This document shows positions 1 to 9,849 of a stretch of 64,000 nt of DNA, in pieces. The translations under genes were made by a program, and so were the position numbers. Location: the NCBI RefSeq assembly GCF_040183065.1, contig NC_091126.1, positions 139,103,204 through 139,167,203 of the forward strand. Reading direction: 5' to 3'. The stretch comes from Periplaneta americana (taxonomy: Eukaryota; Arthropoda; Insecta; Blattodea; Blattidae). Every line of letters starts with the position of its first letter. Position 1 is the first letter of the stretch. Below the pieces are notes generated by a model. It was given only the letters and a program-made list of their open reading frames with translations, ran no database searches and was not told the origin of the DNA.

Positions 1-245
1 CAAAACATAGCACAAATAGTAACAAAGAAGACCAACCGAATTTTAATAAGAGACCAGCATTTGAAATAATATTTCAAAGCAGAATAAAGTAATTTTATGC
101 AATCAACGAATTTTCGCTCATATATAGCAGCAAAATTCAGATATCGCATTCTTGATTTTTTCCGAGTTAAATTAGCCTGCCATCAACATATATGTGCAAA
201 TAGCTCTTTTTTTTTTTCAAATTCTCGGTTGGTCTATTATTGCGA
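1..245. repeat. Dispersed repeat, copy 1
   Basis: This stretch matches 53878-54135 in the same orientation over almost its whole length. Shared blocks include atagcacaaa, atatttcaaagca, agcagcaaaattcag, tcgcattcttgatttttt and ggttggtctattat. It runs off the left edge of the window, so its full size is unknown. No coding potential or terminal structure is visible. In the second copy it lies between units of a 136-bp tandem repeat, which suggests it may belong to the same larger element. Confidence 0.7.
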
Positions 246-586
246 AAATCCGTCCAATTGAAGGCGTCTCTGGAAGAAGAACCCAGCTGCACAATCTTGA
301 GTTTGAGATATAGAACATCTTACATTTTAGATCTCGTATAACAGCATTACGCATAACGATATTCAAATATTTCTAGAGGCCGTTGTGTTCGTTGGAGGGA
401 AATAATATTTTGTCAGGAGGGAAATGTGTTATTAAGGATTCATTATATGTTGGAAACGAAAAACAATGTAACGTACTTTAAGTTGTTATTCCACAGAAAC
501 AACTCAATTACAACCTATTCAACAATTAGTTAATAGAGACAGACGAGCCGAGTGGAAAACCTCTGGAAAATTAAATAGAAAATGGA
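246..586. other. No gene seen
   Basis: AT-rich sequence with stops in all frames. I see no repeat that recurs elsewhere in the window and no tRNA-like box. Confidence 0.5.
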
Positions 587-775
587 GTCCACAGCTGTGA
601 AGTAAAGGTTAGCATGTAACAGTGAAACGAGCGGCCCGGCTTCAAATCCAGGTTGGACTTATTTCCGAGGTTTCTCCTCAACAAATTGAAGCAGAACTGC
701 TGGATAATTTTCGCCGTTGCACCTCGGACTTATTAGGCCATTTTTCTTTCAAATGTCATTACCATCATTACCATA
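587..775 (+). mobile_element. SINE-A, old diverged copy
   Basis: This is a worn relative of the SINE at 19133-19378. The order of recognisable blocks is the same: tccacagctgtg (tccacacctgtgg in the young copy), a B-box-like ggcttcaaatcca, then ggtttctcctcaac (ggttttccctcaac), and a diverged middle around tggataattttcgcc (gggtaactttcggt). No target-site duplication is recognisable. It is far more diverged than the five other copies, so the family has been active for a long time. Confidence 0.55.
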
Positions 776-1499
776 GCCCGAGTTAAGTTCACGGTGCAAA
801 GTGCTGCATAAGTACACAGGCTTCCATTAATTCCCTCTCGTTCTTTAGTCGCACTGAAGACTAAGTTTAGTATTATAGCCCCACACCATACACGTGAGGC
901 TTGATCCCCTGATTTGTGTATTCTGTATTCTGGTTTGCAAGTGGCGTTCATGCTAAAGAAACACCTCCAACATCATCACAAAATATAAATCGTTTTCGAT
1001 GTACAGTTGTCAGAAGAAAAAGTGGCCGCTCTCTAGACACAAAGTTTCCTTCGGGTATCTCCGCTACAATTCGGAGACAGGTGATGTTACATGTTGTTGG
1101 ACCACGTGGCCTGATATCTACAGTCAGAATGAAAGTTTTTGCGTGTTAATCTAGAGCGTAATGGTAGCGTTTCGGGCAAGTGTTCGTAATGTCGTGCTTT
1201 CGAACACAACCTAATGCTTTTTACGTTTTTTTTTTTGGAGAGAGAGAGAAAATATAATTCTTTCTGTTTCTTTTATGACTTTTAATAATTAGCATCAGGT
1301 TCATGAATGTATTATGCCATGACTGTGTCATTATTTATTATGACATTATGGCTGCAAATGGAAAGAAAGATTATATTCCCAACAAAAATATCTTTCGTGG
1401 CATAAACAAAATAAACTTACAGGCGTCTGCCCTAAAAAGTAAAACAATTAAAAGTAAAAAAAAAAAACAAAAAATGAAATAAAAAGACAAAAAGCCACG
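776..1499. other. No gene seen
   Basis: Short open frames around 916-1149 have no recognisable content. Homopolymer runs (A and T) occur near 1229 and 1458. No repeat from elsewhere in the window was recognised here. Confidence 0.5.
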
Positions 1500-1501
1500 A
1501 T

Positions 1502-2371
1502 TCAATATTTAGTCCATCTTCCTCCCATCTCGATCACATCTTGCAGTCGAGTGGGCATGGAATCGACTAGTGTTTTAAAATACCGACTGTTCTCCGTCAC
1601 GGAATCCCAGGGACCATGGACGAGCTTCCACAAATCATCAGGGCGTCTTGGAGGGGGATAGGGCCAATTTTTATGCATATTCTTCTTTACTGAGCCCACA
1701 TGCTCTCTAAAGGGTTCAAATCCGGAGGCTAGTCTATCAATTGAATATCCTGTCCCCTCGAAAACCAGTTCCGAATCAATTGAGATGTGTGGACTGGATG
1801 ATTATCCTGCTGAAATTGAAGAATTTGAACGCGACACAGATACTCTACCACTGCGGGCACACATGGCAGCGTATCTGTAGTCGAATCGGTACCAGGAGGA
1901 CAATATACAAGAGTGGATCCTTCCTTTTGTAGTAGAAAAGGTGACTTCATCAGAAAAGATTACTCTTTTCCAATCCCGATCACCATTTCCCACTGCAAAG
2001 ACTAAACGCTCCCCTATATGCTCTTCCTTACGAACTTCCCTAGGAATGGCACATCGAGATCTCAAATTGGCGGCCCTTAAACGATTTCTCACGGTCTGAT
2101 CATGCCAGGGAAATAAACAACTGCCTTCAAAGTAGCAGCGGTATGAAAGGGATTCCTTTCCAGCTCTGCCACTAATCTGGCGTCCTGTTGTGGTGTTGAA
2201 ATTTTCCTTCTGCCATTCTCAGCTTTTCGGCTAAAAATTGCCGAGCGTTGATAATTTTGCACCCATCTCTGAAACGTTATAACGCCTACCTGCCTCGGAT
2301 GCCGAAAAACCAAGATGAACCACAGCCCGTATTATACTTTCATTCGTTCCTGCACCTCTTTGTGGAGCCAT
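1502..2371 (-). pseudogene. Tc1-like transposase relic
   Basis: Read on the minus strand, a Tc1-type transposase is recognisable in order. It starts at the ATG complementary to 2369-2371 (MAPQRGAGTNES..). The helix-turn-helix zone ends in QRWVQNYQRS, followed by NRLRAANLRSRCA, the first catalytic block WKRVIFSDE, the second QQDNHPVHTSQLI, the third DLNPLE, and a C-terminal end DSMPTRLQDVIEMGG. All three acidic motifs of the DDE type can be seen. The frame is broken several times: after the N-terminal arm, near 1802-1950, and by a TAG where the Trp-Pro-Pro of the third motif should be (near 1733). It is an old dead copy, and I could not find its terminal inverted repeats. Confidence 0.85.
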
Positions 2372-2825
2372 GTCAGTCAAAGTCGCAGGCAGAAATTGCG
2401 TCGTGGTTTCCTCAGAGAATTAGCCTCTACCTAGGTCTTAAAATAACAGCAAAACATTCATTATACCAAAAATATGTATTCTTCAATTAGGAAATAATAA
2501 TATAAATACTTGTTAAAGTCTTATTAATAACTATATCATTTTCAAAAATAAAGTCCACAGAGTTAAGAAGAATATAATTATTTTATAATCTCGACCTCAG
2601 TGTCGTAATTTGTTTTCGAAAAATCTGTATTGAACTGTATCCACGCAATACGTCCTTAATCATTGCTGCTGTTAACACTGCTGCTGTTGCAGCTGGTATT
2701 ACAACTACAAATATTATTGTCATAACGTAACCTTTTTATATCATTATTAAATATTCAGAATATAATTGAAATGAATGTTCAGATGTAGTGTTTCTGACAA
2801 TGCGCTGAATTACGTTAATACCAGG
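2372..2825. other. No gene seen
   Basis: AT-rich. It probably includes the 3-prime flank or right end of the Tc1-like relic, but no inverted repeat was found. Confidence 0.4.
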
Positions 2826-2827
2826 TA

Positions 2828-2925
2828 AATGACGTAGCTCAGTCGGAAGAACGTAGGAACTTCGGACGTCGCGAAATTCGGAATTGAAATGTCAATGTAT
2901 CAGGCTCAAATCCTCGTGACAGCTT
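2828..2925 (+). repeat. tRNA-like head of an old SINE
   Basis: An A-box-like tagctcagtcgg (2836-2847) is followed about 70 bases later by a B-box-like ggctcaaatcc, the spacing stretched compared with a real tRNA. No clover-leaf can be drawn through the middle. It is most simply a decayed tRNA-derived SINE head of unknown family. Confidence 0.45.
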
Positions 2926-3029
2926 TCCAATTTATTATGTTACAGGATAGTATAATGTAATAATATAACAATATAAGAAGAAAAAACTAACACTCGTATT
3001 AGGCAGCTGTATTGTTCTAAACCTAACAT

Positions 3030-3348
3030 TAAATTTATATTACTTATATCGCTAACGAACGATAACAGAATACAAATGATAATTCGAATATTATTTATAT
3101 AGCTAACGAAAGATAACAGAATACAGTACAAATGATAATTTCAATATTATTCATATCGCTAATGAATGATAACAGAATACAAATGATAATTTGAATATTA
3201 TTTATATCGCTAACTAACGATAACATAATACAAATGATAATTTGAATATTATTTATATCGCTAATGAACGATAGCAGAAAACAAATGATAATTTGAATAT
3301 TATTCACGTCGCTAAAGAACGATAACAGAATATAACAAATATAACTTC

Positions 3349-3384
<36 letters not shown>

Positions 3385-3510
3385 CTAAAGGAACAATAAA
3401 ATATAAATAACTTGAATATTATTCATATCGATAAAGAACGATAACAGAATATAAATGATAATTTGAATAATGCAGTATTTATATCGCTAAAGAACGATAA
3501 AAAAAATGAA
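3030..3510. repeat. 51-bp minisatellite, about 9 units
   Basis: Tandem units of about 51 bp have the form gataacagaatacaaatgat + aatttgaatattatttatat + cgctaatgaac. Five neighbouring units are 80-95 percent alike; the outer ones are more diverged and differ in length. A (TA)n run of about 30 bases interrupts the array at 3352-3381. Because 51 is a multiple of three, the minus strand reads as a 17-residue repeat (NNIQIIICILLSFISDI), which I take as accidental. Confidence 0.85.
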
Positions 3511-3514
3511 ATGA

Positions 3515-3583
3515 AAACTTGAACAAGACCCGAACTCACAACCTTCAAATCATTAAGCGAGTTCCCTACCGCTGGTCTACGAG
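3515..3583 (-). repeat. tRNA-like sequence
   Basis: On the minus strand an A-box-like tagaccagcgg and a B-box-like gagttcgggtc flank an anticodon-arm-like stretch. The acceptor ends do not pair. It is either a tRNA pseudogene or the head of a SINE whose body is lost; a functional tRNA is unlikely. Confidence 0.4.
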
Positions 3584-4099
3584 GCGCAGATATGGAACGA
3601 TTCTATAGTTCCGGAACTGCTTCTAAAAACACATGCATCGTGTAACATCGCCGTGACCCGAAGTGGACTTAGAAAATATTCGCTGTTCACGAGTGCGGGC
3701 ACTTTATTTTTTACAATTGTACAGTAGAGAGTCTCGTTTAGGCACAGTGAAAGCGTAAACAAAGTGCAGGTAACGTGTGAGGGAGGAGGAGCAGTAGATA
3801 AACACGAGGGATGCACAAGGTTTTAGTTACAACATTTATGGCGCAGCATTAATTGAAATTATATTTTCCAAAAATACACAAAACAAAAGAACACAAATTG
3901 CATAACGTTATCATATACACACTTTTAACAGACATGCAATTGTAACGTTGAAATAATTCAATGTAACAAATAAAATGTTGCTACGTATATGATGTTGCTT
4001 TTAAGCAGCATTTTTTACGGTCATGAGTTTCATTCTCTCTATGACTAACATAGTACTACCGTCTTCTGTGGCCAAAATAACAAAACTACAGTACATTGG
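3584..4099. other. No gene seen
   Basis: No recognisable protein, repeat or RNA. Short open frames carry no known motif. Confidence 0.45.
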
Positions 4100-4230
4100 T
4101 CATCATGAGATTATATAATTCTAAACTCTAAGTTACTCTCCGTTTACATGGTGCAGACAGTTTAGAGTGAGAGAAAGTGTTGAGAGAGAGCATTTAGAGA
4201 AGAATAGGCTGGTCAGTGCGTTTTTATGAC
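4100..4230 (+). mobile_element. Harbinger-like element, 5-prime fragment
   Basis: This is the inverted counterpart of 9593-9720. The order of blocks is the same: catgagat, tctaaa, gttactctcc, gtttacatggtgcagacag, tttagagtgagagaaagtgtt and ggctggtcagtgcgttt. In the other copy this block lies just upstream of a Harbinger-like start codon; here the coding start is lost. The block carries the gtttaca[c/t]gg motif that recurs in the terminal region of the family (see 7606-7950 and 8346-9843). Confidence 0.65.
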
Positions 4231-4436
4231 ATCATCACCAATCTAACTTCTGAGCAGTGTGTCAGCAGTTGTGTAACCTGACCGCGCATAGCAATTGCGT
4301 TACTAATATTGTTGGCTGAGTCATTATTTATTTATTCGTATAGAATACTATAATTGCACGAAGGACGGAGTTGATAGTCTTGATCAAAAATGTGCAAATT
4401 ATAGCTCAAGTCGGCACACATGTAATTTACATTCTA

Positions 4437-5795
4437 CGTGGTACAGTCATTAAGTTCTAATACTGAGCGCATAGTGGCGTTGTGGTGCACTATAGCGCAT
4501 AGGTGGCGCCATGGTATGATACCTTGTCAGTTAGTCTCTCGATTCAACAAGAGACAGTTGAGTGCATGCACTGTAAGCAGAACTACGGTCTTTGTTGCGA
4601 CGGTGATTTGAATGCGCACGTCGGAACCCGAGATGTCACAGTTTGACCAACGGGCAAACATCAAGTTCTGCCAGATATTAGGCAAAACTGCTGCCAAAAC
4701 TTTTCAAATGATGCAGCAAGTTTACGGTGAGGACGCAGTGAGTCGCAGTGTTGTGTTTAGGTGGCACTGACGTTTTTTGCAAGGAAGAGACAGTTTGGAA
4801 GATGATGTGCGTACTGGTCGGACACAAACAATTCGAACTGAACGCAAGATCCAAGAAGTTGCAACGTTGGTGCGTGCTAACCGCTCCCAATCGGTAGACG
4901 ATATCGCAGCAACAGTAGGGGTCAGCCATGGTGCTTGCTACAAAATTCAGTCTGATGACCTGAACATGTCTCGTGTTACCCAGCACAGTGTGCCACGAAT
5001 CCTGTCGCAAGACCAACGTGATGATCGCATGACGATTTGTGGTGACCTCATCAGTAGTGCTGACGATGATCCGACGTTTCTCAACCGGATAATAACTGGA
5101 GACGAAACTTGGTGTTTCCTTTCCGATCCGCAACTGAAACGACAATTCGCCACCTGGAAAACGCCGTTATCACCACGACAGAAAAAACCGCGATAAGACA
5201 GGTGAAAAGGCAAGGTGATGCTTGAACTGTTTTTTTATTCAAATGGAATTGTTCACATGGACTTCATCCCAGAAGGTGCAACTGTGAACAAAACCCGCTA
5301 CAAAGAGATCCTTGGCCGTTTACGAGATTCAATTCGCCGTAAGCGACCTGAGCTATGGCGTACAAAGAATTGGCTGTTGCTACATGACAACGCCCCTGCA
5401 CATCGCTCTGTCCTTGTCCAAGAGGAACTTGCAAGACAAAATGTGACAGTTCTTCCACACCCTCCGTACTCACCTGATCTCGTACCATGCGATTTTTTTC
5501 TTTTTCCTCGCATTAAAGCAACCATACGTGGGCGTAGATTTCATTCATCCGAAGAGGTCATGAATGCCAAAAGAGAAGCCATACGGGACCTTCCTGCCAA
5601 CATCTTTCAACGGTGCTTCCAGCAGTTATACCAACGTTGGAAAACGTGCATAACGGCCAACGGAGACTATTTTGAGGGAGGATGTGGTTCTGTTTAAATG
5701 TACGTCGTGTTATGCGGCATCTTGTGATACATCCAGATTCTTGTGGGAGCCTACCCTCCAGGCGTCAAGTCTTAGAACTTAATGACTGTACCACG
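4437..5795 (+). mobile_element. Mariner element, 1359 bp, with TA duplication
   Basis: Both ends carry a perfect 24-bp inverted repeat beginning cgtggtacagtcattaagtt, and each is flanked by TA (4435-4436 and 5796-5797), the mariner target duplication. The length is normal for a full mariner. It encodes one transposase on the plus strand with three in-frame stops and no frameshift. A second copy of the same family, deleted inside, lies at 8553-9524. Confidence 0.95.
4633..5697 (+). pseudogene. Mariner transposase, three in-frame stops
   Basis: The reading frame from ATG 4633 to TAA 5695-5697 spans 354 codons, close to the usual mariner length, and stays in one frame. It opens with MSQFDQRANIKFC, passes a helix-turn-helix region (VDDIAATVGVSHGACYKI), and has the three catalytic motifs IITGDETW, LLHDNAPAHRS and PPYSPDLVPCDFF. 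The second and third aspartates are 34 residues apart, the D34D spacing that defines mariners. Stops are TGA 4768-4770, TAA 5194-5196 and TGA 5203-5205. Each is one C-to-T step from a codon that suits the position (CGA or CAA), as expected from deamination. It is inactive as written but recently so. Confidence 0.93.
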
Positions 5796-5934
5796 TATGA
5801 ATCAGAGGTGCATGAAAATAGTACCAATGGTAAGAGAAACTCAAAAAGTTTAGTTGTGTTAACATTGTTTCCCTACTTGATAACACTTCATAATAGTGCA
5901 TATAAACAAATTTGTTCATTGTTGAGGCGAAATG

Positions 5935-6310
5935 GCTGCTATAGACGACAGAAGAGCTTCATTTTCATGTGAACCAGTCGGTTATTAATGTGCAAAAGCA
6001 TTACCTAACAAAGAGTAGTGTAGATCCACCTAGTGGACCTAAAATCCGTAAATGGTGCACAGATTTAAAGGCACGATTCTTCGCAAGCGGTTGCGATTCC
6101 ATCCATACCTACTACAGTTGCTGCAAGCCCTAATACCAGAGGACAAAGTGCTACGAAGAAATTTTTGCACAAGTATGTAGACTTTAATTGAAAACGATGA
6201 TGAATTTATTCGTTCCATGGTTTTCTGACGACGTCACTTTTCAACTTTCTAGTAAGGTGAACAGACATAACCTCAGAATCTGAAGATCGGAAAATCCGCG
6301 TACCTACGTG
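5935..6310 (+). pseudogene. IS630/Tc1/mariner-type transposase relic
   Basis: Pieces of a transposase of the insect family with a long helix-turn-helix arm can be read in two or three frames: VDPPSGPKIRKWCTDLK (linker of the N-terminal domain), then RLRFHPYLLQLLQALIPEDK, then LIENDDEFIRSMVF followed by a catalytic-block-like sequence and KVNRHNLRI. The start and the C-terminal half are missing. It belongs to the element at 4416-6461. Confidence 0.7.
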
Positions 6311-6461
6311 GAACTTGACTATAGGCTTGATATATGCCGTGTTACTAGTGGGGGGGAACACATTTAATATCTTTAAGTCAAGAAACTAAACGTTTGGAGT
6401 TTGTCTTTCCATTGGTATATTTTCATGCACCTCAGATTCATAGCCCGTAAATTACATGTGT

Positions 6462-7020
6462 TCGAAACCGGAAAGGTCTTTTGTAGGAACCCTGTATAAA
6501 GACAATTTTCAGGCTTCCTGATGAAAGAAAGGCAACGGATACAGCTGAAGAAGTGGTTCTTGAGAAGAAGAAAAAGAAGAAGATGTCCTTTGTGCTCCCA
6601 AAATTAAAGAGGAAAAAAATATTCTTGCTACAAGGTCCAAAGTCTAATTTACCGCCAATGTTAAAAAAAAAGTGTGCAGAATTTGCGATGAAAATGACTG
6701 ATTGCGTTTAAGCTCCTCAAAAGAGACCGAGTGTTCAAAGAAAAAAAAAACAATTTTTCACATAACATTGTTTATCCTCTTTCATTATATTGTGTTTATA
6801 ATGGTTCTACTAATACAGTGTAATAGTTGTGCCTATTTCGATTTGTTAAATTAAAAATATATTCTTGTTAACAGATACCGGTACAGAATCCCATTGTACC
6901 AGTTATGTGATTTGTTTGCAATGTACTAGGTGAGGATTATTATTATTAATATGATACATTATCAATAGTATTAATGGAATATAGAAAATATTCCACATCA
7001 AGTTAATGGTGATAAGTGCA
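6462..7020. other. No gene recognised
   Basis: A lysine-rich frame around 6500-6710 (..ATDTAEEVVLEKKKKKK..) can be read on the plus strand but matches nothing I recognise and lacks a start. The remainder is AT-rich. Confidence 0.4.
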
Positions 7021-7025
7021 CAGTA

Positions 7026-7030
7026 ATAAC

Positions 7031-7081
<51 letters not shown>

Positions 7082-7123
7082 ATTATTAATAACATAATAG
7101 TGATAATAATAATAAAAAAGTGA

Positions 7124-7186
<63 letters not shown>
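7026..7186. repeat. (ATT)n/(AAT)n microsatellite
   Basis: The run begins as (AAT)n and turns into (ATT)n at about 7054, giving a self-complementary stretch, and is interrupted around 7085-7125. Long open frames of Ile and Asn here are artefacts of the repeat. Confidence 0.95.
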
Positions 7187-7605
7187 AGTTCGCACATACT
7201 GGAGGTTATGGAGCTTTCGCTGTACCTCCTCCAGCAAATAAATAAGCAAGAATAAAACCCACAAAATAATTAACTAAAACAATGGACCTCGAGAAAATTA
7301 CGGCCAAAGTACAATAAATTAACAAAACTAAAAGCCAAATTCAGACGCCTCAACAGTCTCAGCTAATTTTTACAATGCCTGATTTCTCAAGGTCCTTATT
7401 CTTATAATTCTTGTTAGACACATTCCACAAACAACTTTCCAATTCATATGCTTCAATCAATCTTCGTGTCTTCGACACTCCATTGTTTTTGGCCGTCATT
7501 TATACTGCTTCTGTCGCGAGAGTTTATGAAAAAGTTCAACTGAGTTGAATAATTTTGAGTAGCTATAATGAGAGTTGAGAGCATATGCGAGTTCTTTGTC
7601 CAGGG

Positions 7606-7950
7606 TGTTTACACGGCGAGAGCAGTTTTCAAGGCCGCTCTATTTAGTCTATCTAATAACTAATTAGAGTCAACGAGATACCTACTCTCAAAACCGTTTA
7701 CACGGTAATATAGTTCGAACGGAACCTGGTGAAGCTTGACCTTGATGGAGGAACCAGTTCTACGGGCGGTTAAGACTGGAGGGGGTAACGCTTGTTCAGT
7801 CTCGCCTGCATCTCGTCACATAACATCAGTCGGTAGTCGATCCCACACCACAATACTGTTCTCTCCCTCCAAGTTTCACCAGGTTCCGCACGAGCTATAC
7901 TCAGCTATAATCTCTAGCCCTCTCTTCTCTAAACTCTCGCCGTGTAAATG
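7606..7950. mobile_element. Inverted-repeat element (MITE) with Harbinger-like ends
   Basis: The ends are inverted: tgtttacacggcgagagc at 7606 and the reverse complement of catttacacggcgagagttt ending at 7950. A second inverted pair lies inside: atagttcgaacggaacctgg near 7711 and its partner gaacctggtgaaacttgg in reverse near 7870-7905. There is no coding capacity. The outer repeat matches the gtttacacggcgacag motif at 9820-9843 and 4147, so this is probably a non-autonomous relative of the Harbinger-like element next door, or its distal end. Confidence 0.65.
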
Positions 7951-8285
7951 TAGAGACGCAATTCCGCCGCTCAGAGCGCTGTTCGGTTCTAGATATTTGT
8001 AGCAGAACACTTATTGACATTGACATTTGGGGCATTTAAAGGACTCATCGTTGCGTATTAAATGCTTCGTACAATATGTTATGGTCAATAGACGTAAGTT
8101 CAAAACTTCTACGTATCAATTATATTAAAATAAATGGTTGTCATTTTTTATATGAAAAGATATTACATATTATAAACTCAGGCACTACCTTCCTGTTGTT
8201 CAATTCATACACCATACCTTTCGAACATAATGGAAGAAACTTAATACATTTTTACATGAGCAATGTAGTCTACCATTTTCATAGG

Positions 8286-8287
<2 letters not shown>
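7951..8287. other. No gene seen
   Basis: No recognisable domain. It could be internal sequence of the adjoining Harbinger-like element. Confidence 0.4.
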
Positions 8288-8342
<55 letters not shown>

Positions 8343-8345
8343 CAT
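8288..8345. repeat. (ATT)n microsatellite
   Basis: About 18 ATT units ending at atcattatg. Confidence 0.95.
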
Positions 8346-8552
8346 TATGCATAATTTATTCTGTTAAAAACAATAGAATAATGTGTTTAGGGTATAAACC
8401 TGTTGCTAGGAAGCGTAATGTGACCAACAGCCTTTCCTTTATACTAATGGCAATCTTCATAGTTGTGTCTTTTTTGTCAATTACAGGTCCCATGTGTAAG
8501 TTCCATGCGTGTTCCGGCGATATATCCAGGGTTTTTTCCCCACGTAGATCTA

Positions 8553-9524
8553 CGTGGTACAGTCATTAAGTTCTGACACTGACGCCTGAAGGGTAGGCAC
8601 CCACAAGAATCTGGATGTCTCAGAAGATGCCGCGTGATACGGCGTACACTTAAACAGATCGACATCCTCCCTCAATATAGTCGCCGTTGGCCGCTATGCA
8701 CGTCTGCCAACGTTGGTGTAGCTGCTGGAAGCACTGCTGAAAGATGTTGGCAGGAAGATGCCGTATGGTTACTCTTGTGGCAGTCATGACCTTTTCGGTT
8801 GCATAGAAATTACGCCCACGTAGGATTGATTTCTTGAGGGGAAAGAGAAAAAAAATCGCATGGTGCGAGATCAGGTGAGTACGAAGAGTGTGGCAAAACA
8901 GCGACCTGTTGCCTTGCAAGTTCCTCTTGGACAAGGATGGAGCGATGTGCAGGGGCGTTGTCGTGTAGCAACAGCCAATTCTTCCTATGCCAAAGCTCAG
9001 GACGCTTACGACGAATTGAATTGCGTAAACGGCCAAGAATCTCTTTGTAGAGGATCTTGTCTACAGTTTCACCTTGTGGGATGAATTCTATGTGAACAAT
9101 TCCATTTGAATAAAAAAAACTGTTAAAGCATCACCTTGCCTTTTGACATGTCTTGTTGCGGATTTTTCTGTCGTGGAAATAATGGCGTTTTACAGGTGGC
9201 GAATTGTCGCTTCAGTTGCGGATCGTAAAGGAAACACCATATTTCGTCTCCAGTTATGATCGGTTATAGCAGTTTCGCCTAATTTCTGACAGAACGTGAC
9301 GTTTGCCCGTTGCTCAAACTGCAACATACTCGAGTTCCGACGCGCGCATTCAAATCACCGTCACAACAACGACCGTAGTTCTGCTTACACTATATGCACG
9401 TAACTGTATGATGCTGGGACGAGAGACTAAATAACAAGGTACCATATCACGGCGCCGCCTATCCGTTCTAGTGCACCACACCGCCACTATGCCCTCAGTC
9501 TCAGAACTTAATGAATGTACCACG
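8553..9524 (-). mobile_element. Mariner, internally deleted second copy
   Basis: It has the same terminal repeat as the mariner at 4437-5795 (cgtggtacagtcattaagtt), in the opposite orientation, with TA at 8551-8552 and 9525-9526. At 972 bp it lacks about 390 bp. The junction near 9265 joins codons after the QKLGETA block of the N-terminus directly to the ITGDE catalytic block. The right-hand repeat carries one change (aatgaatgtacc for aatgactgtacc). Confidence 0.92.
8650..9327 (-). pseudogene. Mariner transposase, deleted and frameshifted
   Basis: The minus-strand start at 9325-9327 (MLQFEQRAN) corresponds to the start of the better copy. The helix-turn-helix region is deleted and what follows is frameshifted. 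The C-terminal half is clean: FFLFPLKKSILRGRNFYATE to the stop at 8650-8652, including LPANIFQQCFQQLHQRWQTC. The gene cannot make a catalytic protein. Confidence 0.9.
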
Positions 9525-9849
9525 TATTTCTCCTCTGCCTTCTTCAATTCAGAAGAATTGCACACTACAACGGCCGAAAAACGTTGTGTTTCTGCCATAG
9601 TTGTAAACGCACTGACCAGCCTGTTCTTTTCTATATTCTCGTAACACTTTCTCTCACTCTAAACTGTCTGCACCATGTAAACGGTCCGGAGAGTAACATT
9701 AGAATTTAGAGTTATATAAATCTCATGAGAGCTCGCTAATGGGTTTAGTGAAGCTATATTCTGTCACCGTGTAAACACTCCGTTAGAGAGCTCTCCTGAT
9801 ACTTTAGATCTTCTCTCGCTCTAAACTGTCGCCGTGTAAACATAGCATT

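Larger units (their letters stand above)
4416..6461 (+). mobile_element. Older IS630/Tc1/mariner-type element, hosting a mariner
   Basis: Terminal inverted repeats of about 70 bp bound the element. The right end (6395-6461) reads in reverse acacatgtaatttac, then ctatgaatctgagg, tgcatgaaaata and ccaatgg. The left end shows acacatgtaatttac at 4416-4430, then is interrupted by the mariner at 4437-5795 and resumes as tatgaatcagaggtgcatga from 5796. Without the mariner the element is about 685 bp, so it is itself internally deleted. Remnants of its transposase lie at 5935-6310. Confidence 0.8.
8346..9843 (-). mobile_element. PIF/Harbinger-like element split by a mariner
   Basis: On the minus strand, 9843 to 9600 is a non-coding head with repeated gtttacacggcgacag and gtgtttacacggtgacag motifs. 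A start codon at 9596-9598 opens MAETQRFSAVVVCNSS, then ELKKAEEK, at which point the mariner at 8553-9524 cuts in. Beyond the mariner the minus strand resumes at 8552 and soon reads VIDKKDTTMKIAISIKERL then LVTLRFLATG. These are characteristic of the N-terminal part of Harbinger nucleases (KDT-MR-AIS-ERL-VTLRFLATG). The frame is broken at least once, and the catalytic part is not found. The family assignment rests on these two motifs. Confidence 0.72.

Noticed and set aside
2940-3307. A 17-residue repeated hydrophobic protein on the minus strand
   Set aside because: It is the translation of a 51-bp minisatellite; units differ in length outside the central ones and there is no start context or conservation.
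4678-5145. A 155-codon minus-strand open frame
   Set aside because: It is a shadow of the mariner transposase on the other strand.
6500-6715. A lysine-rich coding exon
   Set aside because: No start, no splice sites in the right places and no recognisable domain.
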